Position numbers and translations under genes: made by a program | Notes under the pieces: model-generated | The model's database searches: none | What the model was told of the DNA's origin: nothing | What the model saw: only the letters and a program-made list of their open reading frames with translations | Source: an uncultured Lactobacillus sp. | GTDB taxonomy: Bacteria > Bacillota > Bacilli > Lactobacillales > Lactobacillaceae | Direction of reading: 5' to 3' | DNA length: 37,830 bases | Assembly (NCBI RefSeq): GCF_945290125.1 | Contig: NZ_CALYQV010000016.1 | Span: forward strand, 1 to 37,830 | Part shown: piece by piece, positions 9,651 through 17,854 of the stretch | Numbering within the stretch: the first letter of the stretch is position 1 | Layout: every line of letters begins with the position of its first letter

Positions 9651-10522
9651 TAAGTATTTTGTTCTTCCTTCTTCTTAGGTTTTTCTTCTGGCACAGTCAA
9701 CAAAACCGTCATTAATCTGGAACGCATCATTCTTCTAGTAGTCAACACCATGCCATTATCTAATTTAACAGATAACTTTTCACCTTTTGCTGGTATTATG
9801 CCTAACTTCGTAATCATATAGCCGGCAATAGTATCTACATCTTCCATTTCCAGATCAGTGCCGAATTGCTCGTTAAATTCATCAAGAGGCATTTTACCAT
9901 ATATCACATATTTGTTAGGGGCAATCTGGTGAACCAAAACTTCGGTTTGATCTACTTCGTCATCAATATTACCCACTATTTCTTCAATTATATCCTCAAT
10001 GGTTGCAAGACCGACAACTCCACCATATTCATCAGTTAAAATAGCCAATTGCTGCTGAGTTTGTTGCATTTCTACTAAAAGCTCTCTGAGCTCCGTTGTT
10101 TCTGGTGAAAAAAGTGGCGGATTCATGACATCATCATAAGTAATATTATCAAAGCCTTTTTCCCACGCCTTACGCAAGACAGTTCGAATATGAATAATGC
10201 CTACTATTTTGTCTTTATCACGTCGATAAACCGGTATTCTGGAATATGGTTCACGCAGTATTTCTTTAAGATGGTCCTGCAAACTTTCCTGGCAATCTAC
10301 CATGAAAGCATCAATTCGCGGCACCATTACCTCACGTACCATCCGTCCCTGAAAATCCAAAACTGCATTTAACATTGTAAATTCATTGTCACTAAGCTTT
10401 TTTTGCTCGTGTAAATTAGCAATTTCTGTAATTAAGTGCTCTCTTGTTTCTTCATCATTTGTAGGGGAAAATTTATTTTTGAAACGCTCAAATAAATTCC
10501 CCTTGTCGGGGTCGCTAGCCAT
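9650..10522 (-). CDS. CBS-pair/CorC_HlyC domain protein (hemolysin-like, no membrane part)
   Basis: A 290-residue protein with a paired CBS domain (starting near [14 protein letters not shown], second repeat near [28 protein letters not shown]) and a C-terminal CorC_HlyC transporter-associated domain ([17 protein letters not shown] ... GYMITKLG). Full-length relatives carry an N-terminal DUF21 membrane domain linked to Mg/Co efflux. This one lacks it and begins with a short charged region, as in E. coli CorC. It is therefore probably cytoplasmic or peripheral, with nucleotide-sensing CBS sites. It is first in an operon with prfC. The hemolysin label is historical and not supported here. Confidence 0.88.
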   Translation of the reverse strand: MASDPDKGNLFERFKNKFSPTNDEETREHLITEIANLHEQKKLSDNEFTMLNAVLDFQGRMVREVMVPRIDAFMVDCQESLQDHLKEILREPYSRIPVYRRDKDKIVGIIHIRTVLRKAWEKGFDNITYDDVMNPPLFSPETTELRELLVEMQQTQQQLAILTDEYGGVVGLATIEDIIEEIVGNIDDEVDQTEVLVHQIAPNKYVIYGKMPLDEFNEQFGTDLEMEDVDTIAGYMITKLGIIPAKGEKLSVKLDNGMVLTTRRMMRSRLMTVLLTVPEEKPKKKEEQNT

Positions 10523-10621
10523 TTGTGTGCTCTCTTTCTTAAAATAACGTATTAAATACCAACATTATATCATGTACGCACACAATATGTTAGAATAGCA
10601 CGTAAGAAATGAGGTTACCCC

Positions 10622-11083
10622 ATGAAAAAAAGTCATGTCATACTTGTTTTTACATTCTTACTGTTAATTCCTTATCTGTGCAGTCTGACCATTATTGGTA
10701 TTGGCTACGATGCTCTTGTTTTGCATTCAGCTGATCTTTTCCGTACCACTATTGGCGCTATAGTTGGTGCTTTAATTATGTCTGCCATTAAAGCTACAAT
10801 TCAAAGACCAGTAGATTTATTAGCGGTTGAAATAGACGACGGCTTATTAAAGCAGTTACTGCGCTTTTTCAGTATTAGACGGCGCTATTTTCTACAAGTT
10901 GCCAATGTAATCTTAGATTTTATTCTTTGTTTTGCAGCCACTTTTGTCGTGCGTGAATTTTTAACCCTAGATCAAATAGTGGGTAAATCAGTGGGAATTG
11001 TGATGCTGATTATGCTCTTATCAACTTGTCTGGGTGCATATGTTGAATACGACAACCTATCAATTGATCCCAAACAACATTGA
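10622..11083 (+). CDS. Predicted membrane protein of unknown function
   Basis: A 153-residue integral membrane protein. Hydrophobic segments lie near residues 6-28, 38-56, 95-115 and 122-142, so four spans are likely. The cytoplasmic loop between spans 2 and 3 (IQRPVDLLAVEIDDGLL ... FFSIRRRYFL) is charged and positive. I do not recognise a family. GAGGT lies upstream of the ATG. It is divergent from the CBS-domain gene and convergent with the next unknown gene, with its terminator inside that gene's 3' end. Confidence 0.75.
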   Translation: MKKSHVILVFTFLLLIPYLCSLTIIGIGYDALVLHSADLFRTTIGAIVGALIMSAIKATIQRPVDLLAVEIDDGLLKQLLRFFSIRRRYFLQVANVILDFILCFAATFVVREFLTLDQIVGKSVGIVMLIMLLSTCLGAYVEYDNLSIDPKQH

Positions 11084-11086
11084 TTA

Positions 11087-11566
11087 TTAATAACTGTCAT
11101 CAAGATATAATTCTTGGGTCAGTTTTTTTGTATCAAAATTTAAGGTTTGCACAATATAAGGTGTTAAACTATCGCCGGGATTTTGGTAAATTTTAATTCC
11201 TTCGTCAGCAACTGCAGCTAAAAACTGCGATATAACGATATTTAATGGCTGACTAAAAAAGGAAATATTTTGCTTTTCTTTTTCTTTAATTGCCACTTGG
11301 GCTTCAGACAAAACAAATTTCATCAGTCCTTTAGGAACTTCAACCTCGTTTAGTACAATTACGCCATACCAATACATAAAATTTTCAGGACCAAAAACCA
11401 CCAAACTACTGCGAGTATTATTCAAATTATTCTGGGCAATAAAATTCAGAAAAGTCTGGTCTTGTTCCATTGCCATATTTGATTCGGTGAAAGTTTTCTG
11501 TTCATCCATTAATTGGTCCGGAAAAGGGCGTCCAACAAAAGTTACTTTTTTCTGTAGTTTTTTCAT
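11087..11566 (-). CDS. Conserved-looking protein of unknown function downstream of recX
   Basis: A 159-residue soluble protein with no signal peptide or membrane segment. I do not recognise the family. It reads like a compact alpha/beta domain: KVTFVGRPFPDQ, a central SLVVFGPENFMYWYGVIVLNEVEVPKGLMKFV, and an acidic tail. The recX stop codon forms part of its ribosome site (TAGGAG), with an 8-nt gap, so the pair is one operon and translation is coupled. This suggests a housekeeping role, but nothing ties it directly to recombination. Confidence 0.75.
   Translation of the reverse strand: MKKLQKKVTFVGRPFPDQLMDEQKTFTESNMAMEQDQTFLNFIAQNNLNNTRSSLVVFGPENFMYWYGVIVLNEVEVPKGLMKFVLSEAQVAIKEKEKQNISFFSQPLNIVISQFLAAVADEGIKIYQNPGDSLTPYIVQTLNFDTKKLTQELYLDDSY
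11092..11129 (+). terminator. Terminator embedded in the 3' end of the convergent gene
   Basis: An interrupted stem (AACTG ... CAAGAA / TTCTTG ... CAGTT) ends in seven T residues on the plus strand. It lies inside the last codons of the opposite-strand gene ending at 11087, so the two genes share this DNA. Confidence 0.7.
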
Positions 11567-11574
11567 AAAATCTC

Positions 11575-12390
11575 CTAATATTCAGCTAATTCAGCTAAGG
11601 GAATAATCTCACCAGCTAGAAAAGCATCAATTTCGCTAGTGGTAAAGCCGTGATTAAATAAATAGTTGCGTATTTTTTGCTGTCTCTGATTTTCTGGCAA
11701 ACGGCGAAACCGCTTATAGGCTTTGATCCCCTGTTTTTTTAATGCTGCTATTTGATCTTCGTCATTTTGCGATAAATTAATTTGAGCAATTATTTCACTG
11801 GCAAGAGCACTAGAAAAGCCATGACTTAATAACTTGGCTGTCATTTTACGTTCAAGCTCGCGTCGTGCCAATTTGCCCACTTTACTTTTCATAGATTTAA
11901 GGACTTTCTCACCCGGCTTAAACCAATCATCATCAGCTATTTTAGCTAAAGTATTGTCAATTATTTCCGGAGCAATGCCCTTCTGCCTCAACTTATTGCT
12001 GATACTAAGTGGACCATCAGTACCAATGCGCAAATTTTGTCTAACCAGTAATTGGGCATATTTGGCATCGTCTAAAAAGCCCATTTCTGTCAGTTGACTG
12101 ACTGCTGCTTGCGCGGAGTCATTATCAATACCATGTTTATTAAGATATTGTAAAACTTCATAAACAGTTCTAGGTTCATAACTTAAATAATTAGATGCAA
12201 TATTGGTAGCCTTGGCATCTTGATCAAATTGCTTAATTTCAGCAATTTGTTCTTCAGTCAGTTCTTGGCCTTTTAAAAGCATAAATTCAGCCACAGTTTG
12301 CTCAGCAGCGGAAAAAGAATACTTACCATCTAAAAAAATATTAAATCGTCCGGGTCTTTTTTGACTACTTACTTTAGTAATAATTGGCAT
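11575..12390 (-). CDS. recX: Regulatory protein RecX
   Basis: A 271-residue all-helical RecX protein that modulates RecA filaments. The N-terminal extension (PIITKVSSQKRPGRFNIFLDGKYSFS) is typical of Firmicutes. It is followed by three-helix repeats: ASNYLSYEPRTVYEVLQYL, the signature GFLDDAKYAQLLVRQNL, LRQKGIAPEIIDNTL, and a second copy towards the C terminus (KIRNYLFNHGFTTSEIDAFL). AAAGGTGA lies seven bases before the ATG. It is divergent from the rRNA methyltransferase gene and leads an operon with the unknown 159-residue protein. Confidence 0.92.
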   Translation of the reverse strand: MPIITKVSSQKRPGRFNIFLDGKYSFSAAEQTVAEFMLLKGQELTEEQIAEIKQFDQDAKATNIASNYLSYEPRTVYEVLQYLNKHGIDNDSAQAAVSQLTEMGFLDDAKYAQLLVRQNLRIGTDGPLSISNKLRQKGIAPEIIDNTLAKIADDDWFKPGEKVLKSMKSKVGKLARRELERKMTAKLLSHGFSSALASEIIAQINLSQNDEDQIAALKKQGIKAYKRFRRLPENQRQQKIRNYLFNHGFTTSEIDAFLAGEIIPLAELAEY

Positions 12391-12443
12391 AACAATTTCA
12401 CCTTTCTAGTGCTTAACTCCAAGCTAGCAAATTTTGGTTAATC

Positions 12444-12473
12444 TTGCTAAATTCTTTTTTCTGGGAGTACAAT
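12444..12473 (+). promoter_or_regulatory. Promoter of the rRNA uracil methyltransferase gene
   Basis: TTGCTA (12444-12449), an 18-nt spacer and TACAAT (12468-12473) lie about 40 nt before the start codon. Confidence 0.5.
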
Positions 12474-12513
12474 AAATTGTTAACATTTACTATTTTATTG
12501 TAGAAAGAAAACT

Positions 12514-13890
12514 ATGTACAAGAAATTTAATCAAAATAAACCAAAAGACAAGGATATTATTATTACAATTAAAAGACTGGGCATTAATGGCGAAGGAATC
12601 GGCTATTACCGCAAAAAAATCATTTTCATTCCAGGTGCCTTGCCCGCAGAAGTGGTCGTTGCCAAAATTATCAAAGAATATCCCCGTTACATTGAGGCAG
12701 AATTAGTCCGCATTAAAGAAAAAAGTCCAGACAGAGTAGCATTCCCGGCTAAAGTTAATCCGGCAATAGGTGGGCTGGAACTGGCTCATTTAGCTTACCC
12801 TAAGCAACTTGAATTTAAACGGGACAACGTCCTTGAAGCTTTGAAAAAATTTCATCCCCGGGGATACAGTAAGTATAAAGTTAAGAAAACCATTGCGGCT
12901 CCAGAGGAATGGCATTATCGTAATAAAGCGCAATACCAAATTGAACAGTCTCATGGACGGACCAGTTTGGGCCTTTTTGCACCTAACTCACACGAGCTGT
13001 TTGATTTACCTGCTATGCCAACGCAAAGCCAGGCCACTCAAGATACTGAACGCAAAACCAAAAGCTTAGTAGAAAAATTGCACGTTAAAATTGCCGACCC
13101 CTACCGCCATTTTGACGGTTTAAAAACAATTGTGGTGCGGCAAGCATATGCTACTCATGAAATACAAGTAACTTTAATTACAATTGGCCGTAACATCAAA
13201 AATTTAGAGCAGCTTGCAGAACAAGTTATGCGCCTGCCAGACGTGGTCAGCGTCTATCAAAATGAAACTGACTGGCGTAACCCCCAGGTTTGGGGGAACA
13301 AAACAGTTAGGCTGGCTGGAAAAAATCAGATAACTGATGAAATTTTGGGCAAAAAGTTTGCATTATCACCGCAAGCATTTTTCCAATTAAACCCAGTTCA
13401 AACTATTACGTTATATTCAAAAGCACTGAAATTTTTAGATTTAACACCAACTGAAACTCTAATAGATGCATATAGCGGCGTAGGTACACTCGGAATCTTA
13501 GCCGCTGATCAGATTAAACAAGTTATTGGCATTGAAACTATCCCCGAAGCAGTCGAAGATGCTAATCATAACGTAGAACTGAATCATATTAAAAATGCTA
13601 ATTACATTCAGGGAAGCGTGGAAAAGATTTTACCAGAATTAGTCCAAAATGGTATGCCCATTGATGCTTTGATTGTTGACCCACCGCGAACGGGACTGGC
13701 AAAAAGCTTAATCAAAACCATACTAAGAGTAAAACCTAAAACTTTTGTATACATTTCTTGCAACCCCTCTACTTTGGCACAGGACTTAGTTCTTCTAAGC
13801 GAAGCATATAATGTCAGACTAATTGAGAATGTAGATATGTTGCCTCAAACCCCAAGGTGTGAATGCGTTGTTAAATTAACTTTAAGGTAA
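12514..13890 (+). CDS. rlmCD: 23S rRNA (uracil-5-)-methyltransferase, RlmD/RlmCD type
   Basis: A 458-residue SAM-dependent RNA methyltransferase of the TrmA/RumA family that makes 5-methyluridine in 23S rRNA. An N-terminal TRAM domain (ITIKRLGINGEGIGYYRKK, GALPAEVVVAKI) is followed by the central RNA-binding part and a Rossmann domain. Visible motifs are ALSPQAFFQLNP, the SAM-binding DAYSGVGTLGI, IVDPPRTGL, the nucleophilic Cys in YISCNPSTLAQDL, and the terminal base Glu in RCECVVKL. The N terminus lacks the iron-sulfur cysteines of E. coli RumA, as in Gram-positive RlmCD. Which uridines are modified cannot be read from the sequence. Confidence 0.9.
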   Translation: MYKKFNQNKPKDKDIIITIKRLGINGEGIGYYRKKIIFIPGALPAEVVVAKIIKEYPRYIEAELVRIKEKSPDRVAFPAKVNPAIGGLELAHLAYPKQLEFKRDNVLEALKKFHPRGYSKYKVKKTIAAPEEWHYRNKAQYQIEQSHGRTSLGLFAPNSHELFDLPAMPTQSQATQDTERKTKSLVEKLHVKIADPYRHFDGLKTIVVRQAYATHEIQVTLITIGRNIKNLEQLAEQVMRLPDVVSVYQNETDWRNPQVWGNKTVRLAGKNQITDEILGKKFALSPQAFFQLNPVQTITLYSKALKFLDLTPTETLIDAYSGVGTLGILAADQIKQVIGIETIPEAVEDANHNVELNHIKNANYIQGSVEKILPELVQNGMPIDALIVDPPRTGLAKSLIKTILRVKPKTFVYISCNPSTLAQDLVLLSEAYNVRLIENVDMLPQTPRCECVVKLTLR

Positions 13891-13893
13891 AAA

Positions 13894-13927
13894 ATAGTTG
13901 TCACTTGCTGTGGCAACTATATTTTTG
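13894..13927 (+). terminator. Terminator of the rRNA methyltransferase gene
   Basis: ATAGTTGTCAC pairs with GTGGCAACTAT (one G-T pair) across a 5-nt loop and is followed by ATTTTT. Confidence 0.88.
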
Positions 13928-14062
13928 TGGGTCAGGTGTAGATTAAAAACTTTTCAGTTTAGATGAAAAATTTCACAGATATAAACATACAAAAATCGAA
14001 TTTTTTCGCGATAAACTTGTTTTTAAAGATTCAATAACAAACATATTATGGAGATAGAAATT

Positions 14063-14114
14063 TTGTCAACCTTAACCACAATTCTATAATATCAGACTTA
14101 TGTAAGCGCTAGCA
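14063..14114 (+). promoter_or_regulatory. Orphan promoter with adjacent cre site
   Basis: TTGTCA (14063-14068), a 16-nt spacer and a perfect TATAAT (14085-14090) form a good plus-strand promoter. Just past the expected start is TGTAAGCGCTAGCA (14101-14114), one base off the cre consensus. No gene follows on the plus strand: it points into the 3' end of the opposite-strand hydrolase. A weaker minus-strand promoter (TTGCTA-18-TATTAT) can also be drawn through the same site, and it leads only into the gene-free gap. Confidence 0.5.
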
Positions 14115-14129
14115 AATATAATGCACGAC

Positions 14130-15086
14130 CTACCTGACATATTTAGCTAAAAATGCTGCAACACGTCTTTTGTATTCTTGGGGATGCTTTGCAAAAGACT
14201 TGGCATGTTTAGCTTTGGGAGCAACCCATATTTCCTTTGACCCTCTGGTAGCTTTATAATTAGGGTAGACCATCTTGGTTGGAACAAAATTGTCCTGACT
14301 ACCGTGAATAAAAAGCATTGGCCTGTGATTTTTATGTAATTGCTGCACGCTGGACGCATCACCCATAAAATAGCCAACTTTGATTTTATTAATGCCGCTC
14401 AGAATTTCAACTAAAGGAAAGCGAGGAAAGGCAGGCATATTGTACAGAACCCCTGCTTCGTGTTCGATTTCGTCTTTAACACTGGTATAACCGCAATCTT
14501 CAATAAACGCTTTAACTTGGTGAGGCAATTTTAACCCACTAGTCATCATGGCAGTAGCCGCACCCATGCTTAACCCATAAACTACAATCTGCTGCTGGTT
14601 ACCCTTTGTTTGTAACAAGTATGAAATCCACTTTTTCACATCGTCTTTTTCCGGCCAGCCATAGCCAATATAATGCCCTTCGCTTTGACCCTGTGCTCTT
14701 GGATCTGGAGTTAGAGTATTGAAGCCTAATTCGTGAAACAAGGCATCATATTCTCCCATGTCCTCTTTAGTATCCATATATCCCGGTAAAACTACAGCAG
14801 TTTTATGCGAATTTTTATAAGGAATGAAGTTTGCTTCTAATTTAAATTTTTCATCAGCTGATTCAATATGCCATTTTTGTTTAGCAGTACCTTTAAACCA
14901 CTTTTTTTCATGGTAAAGGGGATCAGATTTTTTGAGAACCTTACTTGAAGAACTTAAAAAACTCTTTTTACCAGGAACACAGGCCACTCTAAAGAAATAG
15001 TAACCTGCCCCGGTAAATATTAAGCATACTAATAAAATAATAACAATTGATGAAAGCCACAACTTTTTATGCTTTAATTTTTTCAA
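14130..15086 (-). CDS. Membrane-anchored alpha/beta hydrolase
   Basis: A 318-residue serine hydrolase with one N-terminal membrane span (about residues 9-32), which probably places the catalytic domain outside the cell. The nucleophile is the Ser in VVYGLSMGAATAM, the acid is the Asp in FIHGSQDNFVP, and the base is the His in PKAKHAKSF. It resembles the YqkD/bacterial BAAT-like hydrolases of Firmicutes, which have no settled substrate. Translation starts at a TTG with AAGGTGG nine bases upstream. It is transcribed alone and is divergent from a small unknown gene. An esterase or acyltransferase activity is plausible; nothing fixes the substrate. Confidence 0.85.
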   Translation of the reverse strand: MKKLKHKKLWLSSIVIILLVCLIFTGAGYYFFRVACVPGKKSFLSSSSKVLKKSDPLYHEKKWFKGTAKQKWHIESADEKFKLEANFIPYKNSHKTAVVLPGYMDTKEDMGEYDALFHELGFNTLTPDPRAQGQSEGHYIGYGWPEKDDVKKWISYLLQTKGNQQQIVVYGLSMGAATAMMTSGLKLPHQVKAFIEDCGYTSVKDEIEHEAGVLYNMPAFPRFPLVEILSGINKIKVGYFMGDASSVQQLHKNHRPMLFIHGSQDNFVPTKMVYPNYKATRGSKEIWVAPKAKHAKSFAKHPQEYKRRVAAFLAKYVR

Positions 15087-15159
15087 TTAGTTAAGCCACC
15101 TTCACTAAAAATAATATCTTATAGTATAACATTTTTAATTTGTATAGGAAAAATAAAAA

Positions 15160-15444
15160 ATGAGATTAACAGATTTTTTGCAATTAACTAATGACTTAAA
15201 CAATCAAACCAACTTCTATTTAACTATTAATCAAAGAAATGTTCCGTTGGCAAAAGTAAAGATTACAAGTACGGCTTGCCTATTTTTTCCCGGCAAAAAG
15301 CCATTAACAAAAAGCAAATTCAACAGCTTAGTAAAAAATATTCATGGACGCAGTATTCCAATATATATTAATTATAAAAAAGAAAAAATTGCCGTTTACG
15401 GTATTCAAATTTTACCCGACCAAAATGCAGTCAGATTAACCTAA
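15160..15444 (+). CDS. Small protein of unknown function
   Basis: A 94-residue basic soluble protein without a signal peptide or membrane segments. I do not recognise the family. The N terminus (MRLTDFLQLTNDLNN) is amphipathic, followed by beta-like stretches (FYLTINQRNVPLAKVKI, IPIYINYKKEKIAVYGIQIL). The ribosome site is weak (AGGAAAAA). A strong terminator directly after the stop codon supports a real gene. It is divergent from the hydrolase and convergent with mvaS. Confidence 0.6.
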   Translation: MRLTDFLQLTNDLNNQTNFYLTINQRNVPLAKVKITSTACLFFPGKKPLTKSKFNSLVKNIHGRSIPIYINYKKEKIAVYGIQILPDQNAVRLT

Positions 15445-15475
15445 AAAATGCCACTAAAAGCGGCATTTTTATTTG
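15443..15475. terminator. Bidirectional terminator between the small gene and mvaS
   Basis: AAAAATGCC pairs with GGCATTTTT across a 9-nt loop, with T runs on both strands. It lies between two convergent stop codons. Confidence 0.88.
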
Positions 15476-15480
15476 TTTAG

Positions 15481-16644
15481 CTATTTTTGACGGTATTGAC
15501 GAACGTGATTTTCAGTGCCAGCAAAATACCAAGTACCACTCTTTTCATCACTTGCAAGTTTTAAACCATCTTGTGGAACCTTCAAAGCTTGATTAAAGAT
15601 TTGCTCATATTCTGAAATAGTTAACTTTTGTCTTCGAGCAATCATTTCTTGATCTGCTGTTTGGTTTAAAGCTTTACCATAGTCCTCACATATTTGACCA
15701 GAATAAAATTCTGCCATAGCACCTGAACCATATGAAAACAAACCCACCTTTGCATTCGCAGGCAACTGAGCATTTTCCAACAAGCTCAAAAAGCTTAAGT
15801 ATAAAGATGCAGTATAAATATTACCAATTTGTTTACTATAATAAGCACTTGCAGCAAAATTATCGGCTAGACGCTTTTTAGTTTCATCATCTCGCTTCTC
15901 AATTGCCAACTGGTTTGCCTTAAAGCCCATTTTGACAAAGGGCAAGTGATAAAGAAGAGCGGTAAAATCACTGGCTTTTAAACCCGTTTGTTTCTGATAA
16001 TCAGCAAATGTGTGCCTGAAAAAGTCGAGGTAAACATCTTTAGAATATTTACCATCAACCAGGGCGACTGCAGAATCGTTGGGACGCCAAAAATCATTAA
16101 TATCAGCACTATAGGCGCTGTGACCAGCACTTAAAGTCATTATTCGCGGGTCAGCTTTAACTAACACACTGATGCTGCCTGCACCCTGAGTTACTTCCCC
16201 ACCAGTATTAATACCATAACGAGCAATATCCGCTCCAATCACAATCGCGCTGTGATTGGGGTGCAAGCGTACATAATCACGAGCAATCATAATGCCTGCT
16301 GTCATGCCAAAACATGCTTCTTTTACTTCAAAAGTTCGCACATTTAGAGGCAAGTTTAATGCTGTTTTGATGAAAAGCGAAGCAGATTTGGATTGATCGA
16401 CTCCGCTTTCTGTTCCCACTATTAATAAACCGACATTTTTACGTTCAATATGATCCAAATACCTTAATGTTGCGTTAATTCCCATTGACACAGCATCCTG
16501 GGTTTGATCAGCTACACTCATTTTTTGCTGCCCAATTCCAATCAGAAATTTATTGGGATCTTCATTACGAGCATGAGCTAAATCTATCATATCGACATAT
16601 TTGTTAGGCGTATAAAAACCAATTTGATCAATTCCGACTTGCAT
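15481..16644 (-). CDS. mvaS: Hydroxymethylglutaryl-CoA synthase
   Basis: A 387-residue cytoplasmic enzyme condensing acetyl-CoA with acetoacetyl-CoA to HMG-CoA, the second step of the mevalonate route to isoprenoids. The catalytic triad sits at the positions known from the Enterococcus enzyme: Glu79 (VGTESGVDQSKS), Cys111 (VKEACFGMTAG) and His233 (LLYHLPFVKMG). The GSGAMAEFYSG motif is near the C terminus. The start codon lies 17 nt inside the end of mvaA, with AGGAAGG just upstream, so the two are translationally coupled. Confidence 0.97.
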   Translation of the reverse strand: MQVGIDQIGFYTPNKYVDMIDLAHARNEDPNKFLIGIGQQKMSVADQTQDAVSMGINATLRYLDHIERKNVGLLIVGTESGVDQSKSASLFIKTALNLPLNVRTFEVKEACFGMTAGIMIARDYVRLHPNHSAIVIGADIARYGINTGGEVTQGAGSISVLVKADPRIMTLSAGHSAYSADINDFWRPNDSAVALVDGKYSKDVYLDFFRHTFADYQKQTGLKASDFTALLYHLPFVKMGFKANQLAIEKRDDETKKRLADNFAASAYYSKQIGNIYTASLYLSFLSLLENAQLPANAKVGLFSYGSGAMAEFYSGQICEDYGKALNQTADQEMIARRQKLTISEYEQIFNQALKVPQDGLKLASDEKSGTWYFAGTENHVRQYRQK

Positions 16645-17854
16645 TGTTTTCCTTCCTAATTTCCTTTAAAAAATTTTGTGCTGCTGTTTGACTATAAAGT
16701 TTGTTATTAATTAGCATCTGTAATACTTTTTTCTTTTCAGGAGAAGTTGCATCCAAATTAGCAACAATATTTCTGGCTTGCAACTTCATGTGCCCTTTTT
16801 GAATTCCCTGAGTGGCAATCGCCAATAAAGCAGCTAGATTATTAGCTAATCCAATCGTAGCAATAATGTTCGCTAGTTCCTGACTAGTAATCTTTTCCCC
16901 TAATATCCGGTAGGTTTGCTTGACATCTTTTCTGGACTTAATTGAGCCACCTACAACACCAATCGGTAAAGGAAGGCTGAGCCCTCCCACCAGTTTTTCA
17001 TCTTGCACATACCATTTACTAAGACTGGTATACGAGCCACTTTTTGCTGCCCAAACGCTGCAGGCGGCTTCAACTGCGCGAGTATCATTACCGCTAGCCA
17101 GCAATACTGCCTCAACGCCGTTCATAATTCCCTTGTTATTCGTAACGGCTCTCATAGGATCAGTTTGACCAATTCTACTGAGTAACGCAATTTTTTGTGC
17201 AGTTTCTATTCCGCCAATTACTTCTACTGGTATTTCTGCTTTTATCTTAGTTATTTGACTGGGATAGTTAGATAAAATAGCAAATAATTTTTGCTTAATG
17301 CCCGAAAAAGCAGCTAACTGCTTAGCCATATACTCTAAAATAGAATTTACCCTATTGGCGCCCATCGACTCTGCAGGGTCAATCAAAACCTTCAGAAAAA
17401 CTAAATCTTTTTCTTGTTCTGCGGTAATAGTTTTTACTCCCCCACCATGAAAAACTAAACTAGCATATTCATTGTGTGCCTTTTTGATTAATTCAGGAAA
17501 AAAAGCTTGTAATTGAGCTATTTTAAAATCAGCATCAACTTGTAAAACGATTTGACCCCATATACCATTGCGTTGACTATCAGCAGTAAAACCACCAGCC
17601 TCTGTCACAATCTTCACAACATGATTAGCAGCAGCAACTACTGATGGCTCTTCTGTAGCCAGTGGCACTTGATAATTTTGATCATTCACCAACACATTTT
17701 GCACAAGACCAACTGGTAATCGCAATTGACCTATGACATTTTCACTCAATAAGTCAAGATCATGCAAAACTTGCTCATCAATTTCATCTAATTCAATACC
17801 GCGCTGACGCAGTAAGGCCCTTCTTTTTGCAGGTGTTAATTCATAAAATTTCAT
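16628..17854 (-). CDS. mvaA: Hydroxymethylglutaryl-CoA reductase (class II)
   Basis: A 408-residue class II bacterial HMG-CoA reductase, which reduces HMG-CoA to mevalonate with NAD(P)H. Recognisable parts are the ENVIGQLRLPVGL substrate loop near residue 37, the EPSVVAAANHVVKI segment, a DPAESMGANRVNSILE stretch in place of the usual DAMGxN nucleotide-binding motif, the KGIMNGVEAVLLASGNDTRAVEAA segment with the catalytic Lys and Asp, and GGSIKSR near residue 305. A C-terminal helical domain follows. It is a stand-alone reductase, not fused to thiolase as in enterococcal MvaE. The ATG follows the thiolase stop codon with no gap. Confidence 0.95.
   Translation of the reverse strand: MKFYELTPAKRRALLRQRGIELDEIDEQVLHDLDLLSENVIGQLRLPVGLVQNVLVNDQNYQVPLATEEPSVVAAANHVVKIVTEAGGFTADSQRNGIWGQIVLQVDADFKIAQLQAFFPELIKKAHNEYASLVFHGGGVKTITAEQEKDLVFLKVLIDPAESMGANRVNSILEYMAKQLAAFSGIKQKLFAILSNYPSQITKIKAEIPVEVIGGIETAQKIALLSRIGQTDPMRAVTNNKGIMNGVEAVLLASGNDTRAVEAACSVWAAKSGSYTSLSKWYVQDEKLVGGLSLPLPIGVVGGSIKSRKDVKQTYRILGEKITSQELANIIATIGLANNLAALLAIATQGIQKGHMKLQARNIVANLDATSPEKKKVLQMLINNKLYSQTAAQNFLKEIRKENNASRN

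Noticed and set aside
9650..10522. Hemolysin function of the CBS protein
   Set aside because: Only CBS and CorC_HlyC domains are present; the name is historical.
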